Shown: positions 9,649 through 19,084, counted from the stretch's first letter. The stretch: 64,000 bases of DNA from Staphylococcus muscae (GCF_003019275.1 NZ_CP027848.1:558001-622000); one strand, 5' to 3'. Made by a program: numbers and translations. The notes: generated by a model from the letters alone, not told the origin.

Positions 9649-10198
9649 ATCCATTTATGTGACAGGTTATAAACCGTATGAATTGAATATTTTTAAAGAA
9701 AATGCAAAAGAAGTATCTTATTTGAAAGCTTTTATCAAACAAAAGTTAGTCGGCTATCTTGAAGAAGGTTTAGAGTGGGTATTGATTCAAGGTCAATTGG
9801 GCATTGAGCTGTGGACCGCAGCCTGTGTGATTGAACTCAAAGAAAGCTATCCTGAACTTAAACTGGGGATTATTCCACCTTTTCAAAACCATACTGAAAA
9901 ATGGCGTGAGCAACAGCAATCGATTTATCAAGTCATTGCATCTAAAGCTGATTATGTCAATACAGTATTCCACAGTGGTTACGAAGGTCCACATCAATTT
10001 CAAGCTGCGGATCAATTCATGCTAGAACATACAGAAATGACAATGTTAATTTACGACGATGAACGAGAAGCTAGCCCTAAGTATTTCAAAAGTAAGCTGG
10101 TTGATTTTATGGCACAAACAAACTATACTTGTGATGTTGTGACATTTGACGAAATCACAAGTTTTATCGATGATTTACAGTGGTCAAATGAAATATGA
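9641..10198 (+). CDS. ypsA: YpsA, DUF1273 SLOG-family protein
   Basis: 185 residues with a Rossmann-like SLOG fold: N-terminal [12 protein letters not shown], then [21 protein letters not shown] (glycine-rich nucleotide-binding region) and a C-terminal [19 protein letters not shown] proteins bind nucleotide-derived ligands, and YpsA affects cell division in Bacillus and S. aureus. It lies between the DUF1798 gene and gpsB, matching the conserved ypsA-gpsB-rnpB order and fitting a division role. Confidence 0.88.
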   Translation: MYKSIYVTGYKPYELNIFKENAKEVSYLKAFIKQKLVGYLEEGLEWVLIQGQLGIELWTAACVIELKESYPELKLGIIPPFQNHTEKWREQQQSIYQVIASKADYVNTVFHSGYEGPHQFQAADQFMLEHTEMTMLIYDDEREASPKYFKSKLVDFMAQTNYTCDVVTFDEITSFIDDLQWSNEI

Positions 10199-10217
10199 AT
10201 CAGATGAGGTGACGAAT

Positions 10218-10550
10218 ATGTCAGATGTTTCGTTAAAATTATCAGCAAAAGACATTTATGAAAAAGATTTTGAAAAAACCTTTGTTCGTGGCTACCGTCC
10301 TGAAGAAGTGGATGCGTTTTTAGATGATATTATTGTTGATTATCAAAAAATGGCAGATTTAAATAATGAAGTCATTAAACTTTCAGAAGAGAATCAAAAA
10401 CTCAAAAAAGAGATTGAAGACTTACGACTTCGTGTCGCATCAGGTCGTTCTCAAGAAAGTAAGTCATTTTCAAGTCAGAGTATGCAAAATAGCAATGCTG
10501 ACATTTTGAAACGTATTTCTAACTTAGAAAAAGCTGTCTTTGGCAAATAA
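10218..10550 (+). CDS. gpsB: Cell-division coordinator GpsB
   Basis: 110 residues from the ATG at 10218 behind GAGGTGA. The N-terminal DivIVA-like membrane-targeting domain includes [19 protein letters not shown] and [10 protein letters not shown]. It is followed by a coiled coil (about 40-75) and a short C-terminal helix ([15 protein letters not shown]). GpsB links FtsZ and penicillin-binding proteins at the septum. It is probably cotranscribed with ypsA. The rnpB promoter starts 4 bases after its stop. Confidence 0.95.
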   Translation: MSDVSLKLSAKDIYEKDFEKTFVRGYRPEEVDAFLDDIIVDYQKMADLNNEVIKLSEENQKLKKEIEDLRLRVASGRSQESKSFSSQSMQNSNADILKRISNLEKAVFGK

Positions 10551-10553
10551 CCA

Positions 10554-10581
10554 TTGCTTTTAATCGCGGAAATGATATAAT
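10554..10581 (+). promoter_or_regulatory. rnpB promoter
   Basis: TTGCTT (10554-10559), a 16-base spacer and TATAAT (10576-10581). The predicted start near 10588 coincides with the 5' end of the RNase P RNA. Confidence 0.75.
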
Positions 10582-10587
10582 TTTGAA

Positions 10588-10978
10588 GTAATATTTTGGG
10601 TAATCGCTATAATTTTTTATAGAGGAAAGTCCATGCTCACACAATCTGAGATGATTGTAGTGTTCGTGCTTGATGAAACCATAAGTCAAGGCAATGGAAA
10701 TTGACGGCAACGAATTAACCTAAGTCGTAAGATATGGTTATAGTAGTTTGAAGGTGCCACAGTGACGTAGCTCTAATAGAAATATTAGAGGTGGAACGCG
10801 GTAAACCCCTCGAGTGAGCAATCCAAATTTGGTAGGAGCACTTGTTTAACGGAATTCAACGTATAAACGAGAAGATATCATGATGATGTTTTAGACAGAT
10901 GATTACCACCGGCGTACGAGTGCAACTAGTGCACGCAATGAGTACTATGGTACAGAACATGGCTTATAGAAATATTAC
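10588..10978 (+). ncRNA. rnpB: RNase P RNA (Bacillus type B)
   Basis: Catalytic RNA that trims tRNA 5' ends. The P1 stem pairs TAATATTT (10589-) with AAATATTA (10970-10977). Conserved blocks are present in order: GAGGAAAGTCCATGCTC, ACAGTGACGTAGC, GAGGTGGAACGCGGTAAACC, GGTAGGAGCACT, AGACAGATGATTACCACC and ACAGAACATGGCTTATAG. The length (about 390 nt) and the site between gpsB and the ypsC-type methyltransferase gene are typical of Firmicutes. Confidence 0.97.
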
Positions 10979-10989
10979 AACTAGTATAA

Positions 10990-11020
10990 AAGGCTGGGGC
11001 ATTCTATGTGTCCCAGCCTT
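10990..11020 (+). terminator. Hairpin downstream of rnpB
   Basis: A 9-bp stem AAGGCTGGG / CCCAGCCTT with an 11-13 base loop. The T-tract after it is poor, so termination may be partial or the hairpin may be a 3' processing barrier. Confidence 0.55.
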
Positions 11021-11103
11021 CCGTATGTTAAGCTATGACTATAAAAGTAATGCACATATAAAAATAATAAATCAATTTATCCAGTCAATATAGGAGGCCG
11101 AAT

Positions 11104-12225
11104 ATGTATCAATTATTAGCAGTATGTCCAATGGGCTTAGAGGCCATTGTAGCAAAAGAAGTACAAGAGTTAGGCTATGACACACGTGTTGAAAATGGAC
11201 GTATCTATTTCAATGGTGATGCAGAAGCGCTTGTAAAAGCAAATTTGTGGTTGCGCACTGCAGACCGTGTAAAACTCATCGTAGGACAATTTAAAGCAAC
11301 GACTTTTGACGAATTATTCGAAAAGACGAAAGCTTTACCATGGCATGAAATCATCCCAGATGACGGACAGTTTCCTGTTCAAGGTCGCAGCTTAAAATCA
11401 GTCTTACATAGTGTTCCAGATGTTCAAGCAATTACAAAAAAAGCAATTGTTGAAAAATTAAAGTCTGAACACGCTGTTTCAGGCTGGTTAGACGAATCTG
11501 GGGCAAAATTCCCAGTTGAAGTTAATATTTTAAAAGATAATGTATTATTAACAATTGATACATCTGGTTCTGGTTTAAACAAACGCGGCTATCGTTTAGC
11601 ACAAGGTGAAGCACCAATCAAAGAAACATTAGCAGCCAGTTTAGTGAAGCTAGCAAACTGGACTGGAGATACACCACTTATCGATCCATTCTGTGGTTCT
11701 GGTACAATTGCTATTGAGGCTTGTCTTATTGCACAAAATATTGCACCCGGATTTAACCGATCATTTGTTTCTGAAAAATGGTCGATCATTCCCGATGGCT
11801 TATTCGATCAACTTCGTGCAGAAGCTGATGCACAAGCTGATTACGATAAAGACATTCAAATCTATGCATCCGATATCGACCCAGAAATGATTGAAATTGC
11901 ACGTCGAAACGCTGATGAAGTAGGTGTGGGTGATATCATTCAATTTGAAGTTAAAGATGTAAACACTTTAACGATCGATCACGACGGACCTATTGGGTTA
12001 ATTGGTAATCCACCATATGGTGAGCGTATCGGAGAAAGAGATGAAGTTGAAGAAATGTATCGTTATTTAGGAACATTGCTCCAACAAAACCCACAACTTT
12101 CTATGTATATTATGACAAGCAGCAAAGAATTTGAATACCTTGTTAATCGCAAAGCGACGAAGAGACGTAAACTATTCAATGGTTATATCGAAACAACATA
12201 TTATCAATATTGGGCAAATAAATAG
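11104..12225 (+). CDS. rlmL: THUMP-domain class I RNA methyltransferase (YpsC/RlmL family)
   Basis: 373 residues. An N-terminal ferredoxin-like plus THUMP domain (about 1-160) precedes a SAM-dependent methyltransferase domain with DPFCGSGTIAIEA (about 195-208) and catalytic NPPYGERIG (about 302). The NPPY motif indicates N-methylation of a base, probably a 23S rRNA guanine as in the N-terminal half of E. coli RlmL; the exact substrate in staphylococci is inferred. GGAGG precedes the ATG. It follows rnpB as ypsC does in Bacillus. Confidence 0.88.
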   Translation: MYQLLAVCPMGLEAIVAKEVQELGYDTRVENGRIYFNGDAEALVKANLWLRTADRVKLIVGQFKATTFDELFEKTKALPWHEIIPDDGQFPVQGRSLKSVLHSVPDVQAITKKAIVEKLKSEHAVSGWLDESGAKFPVEVNILKDNVLLTIDTSGSGLNKRGYRLAQGEAPIKETLAASLVKLANWTGDTPLIDPFCGSGTIAIEACLIAQNIAPGFNRSFVSEKWSIIPDGLFDQLRAEADAQADYDKDIQIYASDIDPEMIEIARRNADEVGVGDIIQFEVKDVNTLTIDHDGPIGLIGNPPYGERIGERDEVEEMYRYLGTLLQQNPQLSMYIMTSSKEFEYLVNRKATKRRKLFNGYIETTYYQYWANK

Positions 12226-12260
12226 CCGTAATCTGAGTAAGTTTAAAAGGGGGGCGTTAC

Positions 12261-13178
12261 ATGAACTATGAAGCGTCATTTAAGCATGGAATTCTATTCG
12301 CATTGAGCGCGTATATTATGTGGGGAATTCTCCCTTTATATTGGGCACTAATAGAAGGCGTAAGTGCAACAGAAATACTGATGTATCGTATCGTTTTATC
12401 ACTCGTATTCATGATTATTCTTGTACCTATCACAAAACAAACGACACAACTCAAAGATGATTTTCAGCAATTTATTAAAACACCTAGAAAGCTATTGATC
12501 ATTATCACGGCAGGGTATGTCGTTACACTCAACTGGGGAACTTTCATCTATGCAATTAACGAAGGCTTTGTTCTACAAACGAGTTTAGGATATTACATCA
12601 ATCCATTAGTAAGTATCTTTTTAGCGATGCTCTTTTTTAAGGAACGATTTAATAAACTCGAATGGTGTGCCATCCTCTTCGCAACAATTGGTGTTCTCTA
12701 TATGACATTCAAAGTTGGAGAATTTCCATTTATTTCACTTGTCCTTGCATTTACGTTCGGCATATACGGTCTATTGAAAAAACTTGTTCCAATGAGTGCT
12801 GTTAGTAGCATTACAATTGAGTCTATCGCAACCGCACCGATGGCAATCATATATCTCGTCATAATTGGTCAGTCGCACGGACTCAGTATCGGAATGAATA
12901 GCTCGACGTTTTGGCTGTTATTTTCAGGGGCAGTGACCGCAGTACCGCTTCTCGCATTCTCTGCTGCGGCGGTACGCATTCCATTATCACTCATTGGATT
13001 CATTCAATATATCGGTCCAACATTAATTTTTCTAAATGGGATTTTTATATTTAAAGAACCATTTAATGCAGATCAATTCATCACATTTTGTTTTATATGG
13101 TTTGGGATTTTCATCTATATTTTATCTCAAATTTTTAAGATTAAACGTAAACCAAAACCACTCCAATATCATGAATAA
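12261..13178 (+). CDS. rarD: RarD/EamA-family drug-metabolite transporter
   Basis: 305 residues with about ten membrane segments in two EamA halves. The N-terminal ILFALSAYIMWGILPLYWALI and the central GYVVTLNWGTFIYAINEGFV are characteristic of RarD proteins, historically named for chloramphenicol sensitivity; the natural substrate is unknown. AAAGGGGGG precedes the ATG by a few bases. It is followed by its own terminator at 13190-13221. Confidence 0.85.
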   Translation: MNYEASFKHGILFALSAYIMWGILPLYWALIEGVSATEILMYRIVLSLVFMIILVPITKQTTQLKDDFQQFIKTPRKLLIIITAGYVVTLNWGTFIYAINEGFVLQTSLGYYINPLVSIFLAMLFFKERFNKLEWCAILFATIGVLYMTFKVGEFPFISLVLAFTFGIYGLLKKLVPMSAVSSITIESIATAPMAIIYLVIIGQSHGLSIGMNSSTFWLLFSGAVTAVPLLAFSAAAVRIPLSLIGFIQYIGPTLIFLNGIFIFKEPFNADQFITFCFIWFGIFIYILSQIFKIKRKPKPLQYHE

Positions 13179-13189
13179 TATAGTATTTT

Positions 13190-13224
13190 GAAGGAACTGA
13201 GACATAGCGTTCAGTTCCTTCCTT
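13190..13224 (+). terminator. rarD terminator
   Basis: An 11-bp perfect stem GAAGGAACTGA / TCAGTTCCTTC with a 10-base loop, then CTTTATATT. Confidence 0.75.
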
Positions 13225-13492
13225 TATATTGTTTAAATAAATATCATGTTGATTAGATACTGTAAAATTTCTAGTCAGCATTACTAGTGGTAGACAACAT
13301 CTTTATTGATGAAAAAAAGGGGGATTTCCCTTCCTTCTTTTTATTATTCATAGATTCGCCATTAAATCGACTTCTTTTATTTTCTCTTTTACTCAAATGC
13401 TATACAATAATGATTAAGGACAAGGTAACTTCTATGATTACATGTGTCCGCTTTTATCTCGTAAACACTCACAAACAAGGGGAATTATTATA
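13225..13492. other. Intergenic region upstream of the dynamin-like gene
   Basis: About 270 bases without a convincing gene. A weak G-rich/C-rich foldback sits near 13315-13350. A frame open from 13287 ends TAATG exactly on the dynA start; its last 19 codons begin at an ATG at 13435 after AAGGTAA. The -10-like TACAAT near 13402 has no good -35. Confidence 0.5.
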
Positions 13493-16400
13493 ATGAACAA
13501 TATGCAACAATTGGACATACTCTATAAATTAAAAAAAGAAGTCGAAAAGTCAGATCACACGACCTTTGTACATACTATTAATCAAGTAATTAAAAAAGTT
13601 TATTTAAATCACTATACAATGACTTTCGTCGGTCATTTTTCAGCTGGCAAATCAACAATTATTAACAATCTAATTGGACAAGATATTTTACCGAGTTCTC
13701 CTGTCCCAACAACAAGTAATACGGCGTTAGTGACTGTTTCAGACACGCCAGGAATCACCGCAAATATTGAAGGTGAACGATATACCGAACTGTCGTCTTA
13801 TGATGATGTAAAACAAATGAACAAGGAAAACTACAATGTGGAATCTATCGATATTCGTTTCCAATCAGATGACTATCAGTATGGATTTACATTCCAAGAT
13901 ACACCGGGGGTTGACTCAAACGTCAAATCACACAGTCACAGCACTGAACGCTTTTTATACACGAGTAATATGGTGTTCTACACTGTTGACTATAACCACG
14001 TACAATCAGCGTTGAATTTCCAATTTATGAAACAGTTGAATCAAGCAGGCATACCAGTAACATTCGTCATCAATCAAATTGATAAACACAATGATACAGA
14101 GTTATCATTTGATGAGTTTAAGGCACGTGTTTCAAAATCTTTGACGGAATGGGATATCAAACTAGAAGAAATTTTCTATATTACAAAATTCGATCATCCT
14201 GAAAATCAATTTGCGGAATTCAAAGCATATATGCATGAGCAAGACGACCATCGTGAACCTCTTGCTAATTATGTTGAACGCATGGTTACATTTATTCAAA
14301 ATCATCAGTCTCAATATTTGTCAGAACAAATGAATGACTGCCTAGAATCACTGAATATAGAAGCCGAGGCATTTAACGCCGCTTACGAACAACATTTACA
14401 AGAACAATCCGTTCATAATGAGGCGCAACTTATTAATAATTCAGGTACATTACGTCGTCACCTTGAACAACAGCGCAAAAATATCATTGATAACGCCTAC
14501 ATTATGTCACATGAAATGCGTGAACATATTCGATATTATTTAGAGAGTATGACGAAAGACTTCTCAGTAGGTGGACTGTTTAATAAACGCAAGAAAATAG
14601 AACAAGCAAGAGAAGAACGACTTGCTACACTTATGTCAGAGTTACAAACGCAAGTCACGCAAGAGATTGTGAAACCAATGCAAACTGATATGGTGTTTTT
14701 GACACGTTTCATTGATAACAGTGCGCTGAATGACCGTATTCTTAATCAAACACTCGAGATTCCTTCATCATTGGTAACTGATTTATATCAGACACAAGTA
14801 CAAATCAGTAATCAATATGTGCTGACATTCTCCGAAGCACTTATGAAACAAATCGGTCAATACGTTCTTAGAGAATCGAAGCCGCTCGATGACGAGATTA
14901 TCGCGAATGTACAAGTTGAACTTCATGATGATGCCACACATGACGAGACAGATGTATACGAACGTTATCGTACGCTCCATGCGTTGAAGACGTCACTTGA
15001 TACCAAAAATTATCAACATTACTACATACACTTGGATGACTCTCTCGACAAATTGATTGATCGTACACGGATGACTTACACACCAACACAGCATTTAGAT
15101 GATGCAAAAGATGCGCTGACTAAACAATCAACTACAACAACTGATTCTCAACAGTCACAGCGTAATCAGATTGATGATGCATTATTCACATTATCTGAAC
15201 TATCACTGTATGACACGCAAGTACATAACATGAGAGAGACGTTAGATCGCCTAGATCATCAAGTTATCAAAATTGGTGTGTTTGGTACATTCAGTGCAGG
15301 TAAGAGTAGTTTGATCAATGCGCTACTAGGTGATCAATATTTGGTAAGTTCTCCAAATCCAACAACAGCAGCCACAACTGAAATCTCTTATGGCAGTCAA
15401 AATACCGTTACTTTTAAAACAAAAGAGATGTTACTCGATGAATTGAATGATGTCGTAGAAGCTGTTGATTATCAATTCGATTCATTCCAAGCATTTTTAT
15501 CACAAGATTTAAGAGATTTAAAAGGGAATATTGATAAAAATAAATTAGCATTTATTGAAGCAATCGAAAAAAATTATTCATTATATGAGTCTCTTATTAA
15601 AGATGGTTATGAACGTGCCATTTCAAAAGAAGAACTGCGAAAATGGAGTGCCGAAGATGAATACGCAACGTTTGTTAGAACCGTTCACTTACAACTCGAA
15701 CATGAATGGCTAAAAGACAAAATTATCGTCGATTCATTAGGTCTTTATTCCAACAATCAACGTCATACGAACGAAACAGAAAAAATTCTAGCAACTGCTG
15801 ACTTAATTTTATATGTTAGTTATTTCAACCATGCATTTACTGACAATGACAAAGCATTCATCGAGCATATGAAAGATATGAATCAACTCATTGAAAATCA
15901 AGCTTTTAAAATGGTAATCAATGCGACAGACCTTGCTGAAACAGCTGAAGATTTGGCAGCAGTTCATGATTATACGCAAGATGCACTGGCTCAAGTCGGA
16001 ATGCACTGTGATATTTTTGATGTTTCAAGTCGAGAAGCTTTGCGCAAAGGCGATGCAGGTATAGAAAAACTACAATATGCTATTCAAACATTCGCTGATG
16101 TTGAATCAAAACAAGTACTTGAAAAACAAGTTGTCCATCAACTAGGAGCCATTACAGACTCTCTTGATACAATGCTTCAAGATGCAGAAAATAACGCATT
16201 GCAAATAGAGCAAAACCATGCATATTTGAAACGCTTTGAAACATCACCAGTATTTCCTAAACAAATGATTCAAGGTGTACTAACACAATATCGTAGTGAA
16301 CTGGAAGATCAAATTTACTACTTGAATGAACGTTTAAATATCCAGTTATTAGACCATGTCAAAACTGTATTTAATACACAAATGACAGATAATGATGATT

Positions 16401-16939
16401 TCAAAATAGCAAAACGTCATGCTGCAAAATCATATCTAGATCAAATTCATCAAAAGCTGTATTTAGAACAAACCTTACTTGTGAATCGTATGAAAAAACA
16501 TTTTGAAACGCAATTTGCCCATCAATTGGCTCCCGTCGTTACAGAATTGGCGCAACATCATGTAATAGTACAACCAGATACAAGTATTACGGTAGATAGC
16601 ATTGAAAAACCATACTTACAATTAGATTTATCGTCATTTGTTTCAGCATTACCAAAACAATTAACGAAGAAAAACATCTTGCAACCTAAACAGCAACAAA
16701 ATGTGCAAACAGAGATTAAAGAACTAACAGTCGAACAACTACAAATACATCTGAGAGAATTACAAAAAGCTCTAGACATATATGCTGACTCATTAATGGC
16801 GCAAGCACATGAGAAACTGAGCACTCTTGAAAATAATGCACAACAAGAAATTACAACATTACTCGCATTTGAAATGGATTCATCACAACGTGAAGCATTA
16901 CAAAAAGCATTACAAAAACTAAAAACAATATTGAATTAA
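13493..16939 (+). CDS. dynA: Double-headed bacterial dynamin-like GTPase (DynA type)
   Basis: 1148 residues from the ATG at 13493, behind AAGGGGAA; an in-frame upstream ATG at 13442 lacks a site. Two complete dynamin units are fused. The first P-loop is GHFSAGKSTI (about 46-55), with DTPGVDS (G3) and NQID (G4). The second is GTFSAGKSSL (about 598-607), with DSLGLYS in place of DTPG and NATD as G4. Long helical stalk segments lie between and after the GTPase domains. Bacillus DynA tethers and fuses membranes and helps against phage and membrane damage. It is followed after 12 bases by an exonuclease gene. Confidence 0.92.
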   Translation: MNNMQQLDILYKLKKEVEKSDHTTFVHTINQVIKKVYLNHYTMTFVGHFSAGKSTIINNLIGQDILPSSPVPTTSNTALVTVSDTPGITANIEGERYTELSSYDDVKQMNKENYNVESIDIRFQSDDYQYGFTFQDTPGVDSNVKSHSHSTERFLYTSNMVFYTVDYNHVQSALNFQFMKQLNQAGIPVTFVINQIDKHNDTELSFDEFKARVSKSLTEWDIKLEEIFYITKFDHPENQFAEFKAYMHEQDDHREPLANYVERMVTFIQNHQSQYLSEQMNDCLESLNIEAEAFNAAYEQHLQEQSVHNEAQLINNSGTLRRHLEQQRKNIIDNAYIMSHEMREHIRYYLESMTKDFSVGGLFNKRKKIEQAREERLATLMSELQTQVTQEIVKPMQTDMVFLTRFIDNSALNDRILNQTLEIPSSLVTDLYQTQVQISNQYVLTFSEALMKQIGQYVLRESKPLDDEIIANVQVELHDDATHDETDVYERYRTLHALKTSLDTKNYQHYYIHLDDSLDKLIDRTRMTYTPTQHLDDAKDALTKQSTTTTDSQQSQRNQIDDALFTLSELSLYDTQVHNMRETLDRLDHQVIKIGVFGTFSAGKSSLINALLGDQYLVSSPNPTTAATTEISYGSQNTVTFKTKEMLLDELNDVVEAVDYQFDSFQAFLSQDLRDLKGNIDKNKLAFIEAIEKNYSLYESLIKDGYERAISKEELRKWSAEDEYATFVRTVHLQLEHEWLKDKIIVDSLGLYSNNQRHTNETEKILATADLILYVSYFNHAFTDNDKAFIEHMKDMNQLIENQAFKMVINATDLAETAEDLAAVHDYTQDALAQVGMHCDIFDVSSREALRKGDAGIEKLQYAIQTFADVESKQVLEKQVVHQLGAITDSLDTMLQDAENNALQIEQNHAYLKRFETSPVFPKQMIQGVLTQYRSELEDQIYYLNERLNIQLLDHVKTVFNTQMTDNDDFKIAKRHAAKSYLDQIHQKLYLEQTLLVNRMKKHFETQFAHQLAPVVTELAQHHVIVQPDTSITVDSIEKPYLQLDLSSFVSALPKQLTKKNILQPKQQQNVQTEIKELTVEQLQIHLRELQKALDIYADSLMAQAHEKLSTLENNAQQEITTLLAFEMDSSQREALQKALQKLKTILN

Positions 16940-16951
16940 AGGATAAATAAT

Positions 16952-17833
16952 ATGAATAAACGTACATTATTGATTGATGGCATGGCACTGTTATTTCGAC
17001 ATTTCTATGCTACAAGCGTTCATAAAAATTTTATGGTTACATCGAAGGGGCTTCCAACGAACGGGACACAAGGATTCATACGACATGTGATGCATGCCAT
17101 TCACGATATTGATCCAACACATGTTGCCATTTGTTGGGATATGGGGAAGTCAACATTTCGTAATGAATTGTTTGCCGGTTATAAGCAAAATCGTCCTGAT
17201 CCACCCGAAGCATTAGTTCCTCAATTTTCGCATGTACAACATATTTCTCAAGAACTGGGTTTCTTTAATATCGGTCTACCCAACTATGAAGCTGACGATG
17301 TGATTGGTACTTTAGCGACACAAACAGCAAATCAAAATAATAACAACGTCTTCGTCATTACTGGAGATCGAGATTTACTACAATGTTCAGCAGATAATAT
17401 TCATATTTGGCTTGTAAAAAAAGGATTCACTGAATATGCAAAGTTTGATGCACATACTTTCCGTGAACATTACGGTCTTTCACCAAAACAATTGATTGAT
17501 GTCAAAGCGTTTATGGGTGACAGTGCAGATGGTTATCCTGGCGTTAAAGGTATTGGTGAAAAAACAGCCATTAAACTTATCCAACAATATGGAAGTGTTG
17601 AAAATGTCATCTCTAATATCGAATCACTTACAGCTGGTCAACAGAAAAAGATTCAAGCTGATATGGACAACTTAATGACTTCAAAACAATTAGCCGAGAT
17701 TATTTGTGATGCGCCAATTGAAACACATGATATTTGGCAACGAATGTCATACACACCCGACTATTCACGCATTATCAACGTTTGCGAAGAACATGAACTA
17801 CGTGTTGCAAGAAAATACATTCAATCATTATAA
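16952..17833 (+). CDS. ypcP: 5'-3' exonuclease (YpcP-like)
   Basis: 293 residues, similar to the isolated 5' nuclease domain of DNA polymerase I. Acidic metal-binding residues are in LIDGMALLFRHFYA, NYEADDVIGTLA, VITGDRDLLQC and FMGDSADGYPGVKGIG. The last motif leads into the helix-hairpin-helix GVKGIGEKTAIKLIQQYG. It probably removes RNA primers and flaps alongside PolI. AAAGGA precedes the ATG. It lies 12 bases after dynA, so the two are likely cotranscribed. Confidence 0.92.
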   Translation: MNKRTLLIDGMALLFRHFYATSVHKNFMVTSKGLPTNGTQGFIRHVMHAIHDIDPTHVAICWDMGKSTFRNELFAGYKQNRPDPPEALVPQFSHVQHISQELGFFNIGLPNYEADDVIGTLATQTANQNNNNVFVITGDRDLLQCSADNIHIWLVKKGFTEYAKFDAHTFREHYGLSPKQLIDVKAFMGDSADGYPGVKGIGEKTAIKLIQQYGSVENVISNIESLTAGQQKKIQADMDNLMTSKQLAEIICDAPIETHDIWQRMSYTPDYSRIINVCEEHELRVARKYIQSL

Positions 17834-17839
17834 AAAAGC

Positions 17840-17880
17840 GACAGCAATGGTTTAAATAACCTGTTGCTGTCTCTTTTTTT
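17840..17880. terminator. Bidirectional terminator between ypcP and the RNase HI-like gene
   Basis: GACAGCAA / TTGCTGTC (17840-17871) is flanked by an A-run on the left and a T-run on the right, so it serves both convergent genes. Confidence 0.85.
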
Positions 17881-18274
17881 ATTGCTTCGTCGCTTGATAA
17901 AGTGTTTGTTGTGCAAGATGGTTCGCTTCCTTATTTTGTGCACGTGGTATCCATTTTACAAAACATAAATCAAATATTTGTGATTGCTGATTGAACTGGT
18001 CAAGATATGGTTTAAACTTTTTATTTTTTACAAAGTTACGATTTACGACATCTTCAATTAATTGAGAGTCTGTATAGATCAAGGCATTTGAAACTTGTAA
18101 CTGTGCTGCTTGTTTAACAGCATAAATTAACGCTTCCCATTCTGCACTGTGATTGTCCATTTCACCAAGTATTTGTGAAAAAATATGTCGTTCATTTTCT
18201 TCCACTATAACAATGCCACATGCACTTACACCTGGATTCCCTTTTGTCGCTGCATCAAAATAAATTTTTGCCAT
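17879..18274 (-). CDS. RNase HI-family protein (YpdQ-like), one active-site residue altered
   Basis: 131 residues with the RNase H fold. Three of the four usual carboxylates are visible: D7 (FDAATKGNPG), E45 (HSAEWEA) and D69 (YTDSQL). The fourth position, normally Asp in a NxxADxLA context, is Asn (N118 in NKEANHLAQ). The protein may have weak or different activity. Bacillus ypdQ lies beside the transporter ypdP, as here. The start has AAGGAG upstream. Confidence 0.85.
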   Translation of the reverse strand: MAKIYFDAATKGNPGVSACGIVIVEENERHIFSQILGEMDNHSAEWEALIYAVKQAAQLQVSNALIYTDSQLIEDVVNRNFVKNKKFKPYLDQFNQQSQIFDLCFVKWIPRAQNKEANHLAQQTLYQATKQ

Positions 18275-18289
18275 TCATTGACACTCCTT

Positions 18290-18370
18290 ATCTAAAAAAA
18301 GGGGACATGCAATCATTAGGTTTTAGGGCGCTGTCTAGACCCGTTTGCTAATAAATGCTATGTCACCCTT
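18290..18370 (-). terminator. Long composite terminator downstream of the queuosine-precursor transporter
   Basis: On the minus strand an outer stem (AAGGGTGACATAGCATT pairing with AATGATTGCATGTCCCC) encloses an inner ATTAG / CTAAT and GGG / CCC structure, then eight T. It separates ypdP from the RNase HI-like gene. The inner part has symmetrical CAAAC and TAAAAC loops, more elaborate than a normal terminator. Confidence 0.65.
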
Positions 18371-18382
18371 AACTGTCATTAA

Positions 18383-19084
18383 TTAAATATCATCATCATT
18401 GATTTTACCATGACGATACATTGATTTCGCCCAATATCCAAACGGCACATTGAATAATGTTGATACGAGTTTTAATAGATAGGTCGTAATAAAGATTTCA
18501 AAAATAACATCATTAGGGAGTGGTCCTCCGTAGAAAGCTATCATTACGAATAACGCTGTATCAATAATTGAGCTTAGTGTCGTACTACCATAAGCACGAA
18601 TAATAAATGTGCGATCAGATTTGAAAACTTTTTTTATCGCATTGAAGATAAATACGTCGATATGTTGTCCGATAATATAAGCTACGATTGATCCTAATGC
18701 AATACGTGGAATGACACCAAAAATAGTTTGTAATGCATCTTGAGAAATATCCGCTTCACTTGGTGCAAATGCTAATGAAACTTGCATCACAACAATCATC
18801 ACAAGCGTGGACGTAAAACCAAGCCATACAGCTTTTTTCGCTACTTTTCTTCCATAAATATCATTTAAAATATCCGTAGCCAAATAGATGGACGCAAACA
18901 TGACGTTACCTAAAGTGGCTGATATGGTGAAAATATCTACTGTCTTGATCACTTGAATATTCGCAATGATTGTACCGATTGCAACCCATGCATATAATCC
19001 TTGCTTTCCAAAAAAACGAAACATCGATACCATCAATACAAAGGTCAATATAAAGGCACCGAGACCTACTAATTCATTATACAT
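18383..19084 (-). CDS. ypdP: Queuosine precursor transporter (VUT/YhhQ family, YpdP-like)
   Basis: 233 residues with about six membrane helices: LVGLGAFILTFVLMVSMF at the N terminus and ATLGNVMFASIYLATDILNDIYGRK, a family signature. It is predicted to import a queuine/preQ-type base. This fits the preQ1-I riboswitch directly in front of it at 19093-19130, which independently links the gene to 7-deazaguanine metabolism. The gene ends before a long terminator and the RNase HI-like gene. Confidence 0.9.
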   Translation of the reverse strand: MYNELVGLGAFILTFVLMVSMFRFFGKQGLYAWVAIGTIIANIQVIKTVDIFTISATLGNVMFASIYLATDILNDIYGRKVAKKAVWLGFTSTLVMIVVMQVSLAFAPSEADISQDALQTIFGVIPRIALGSIVAYIIGQHIDVFIFNAIKKVFKSDRTFIIRAYGSTTLSSIIDTALFVMIAFYGGPLPNDVIFEIFITTYLLKLVSTLFNVPFGYWAKSMYRHGKINDDDI

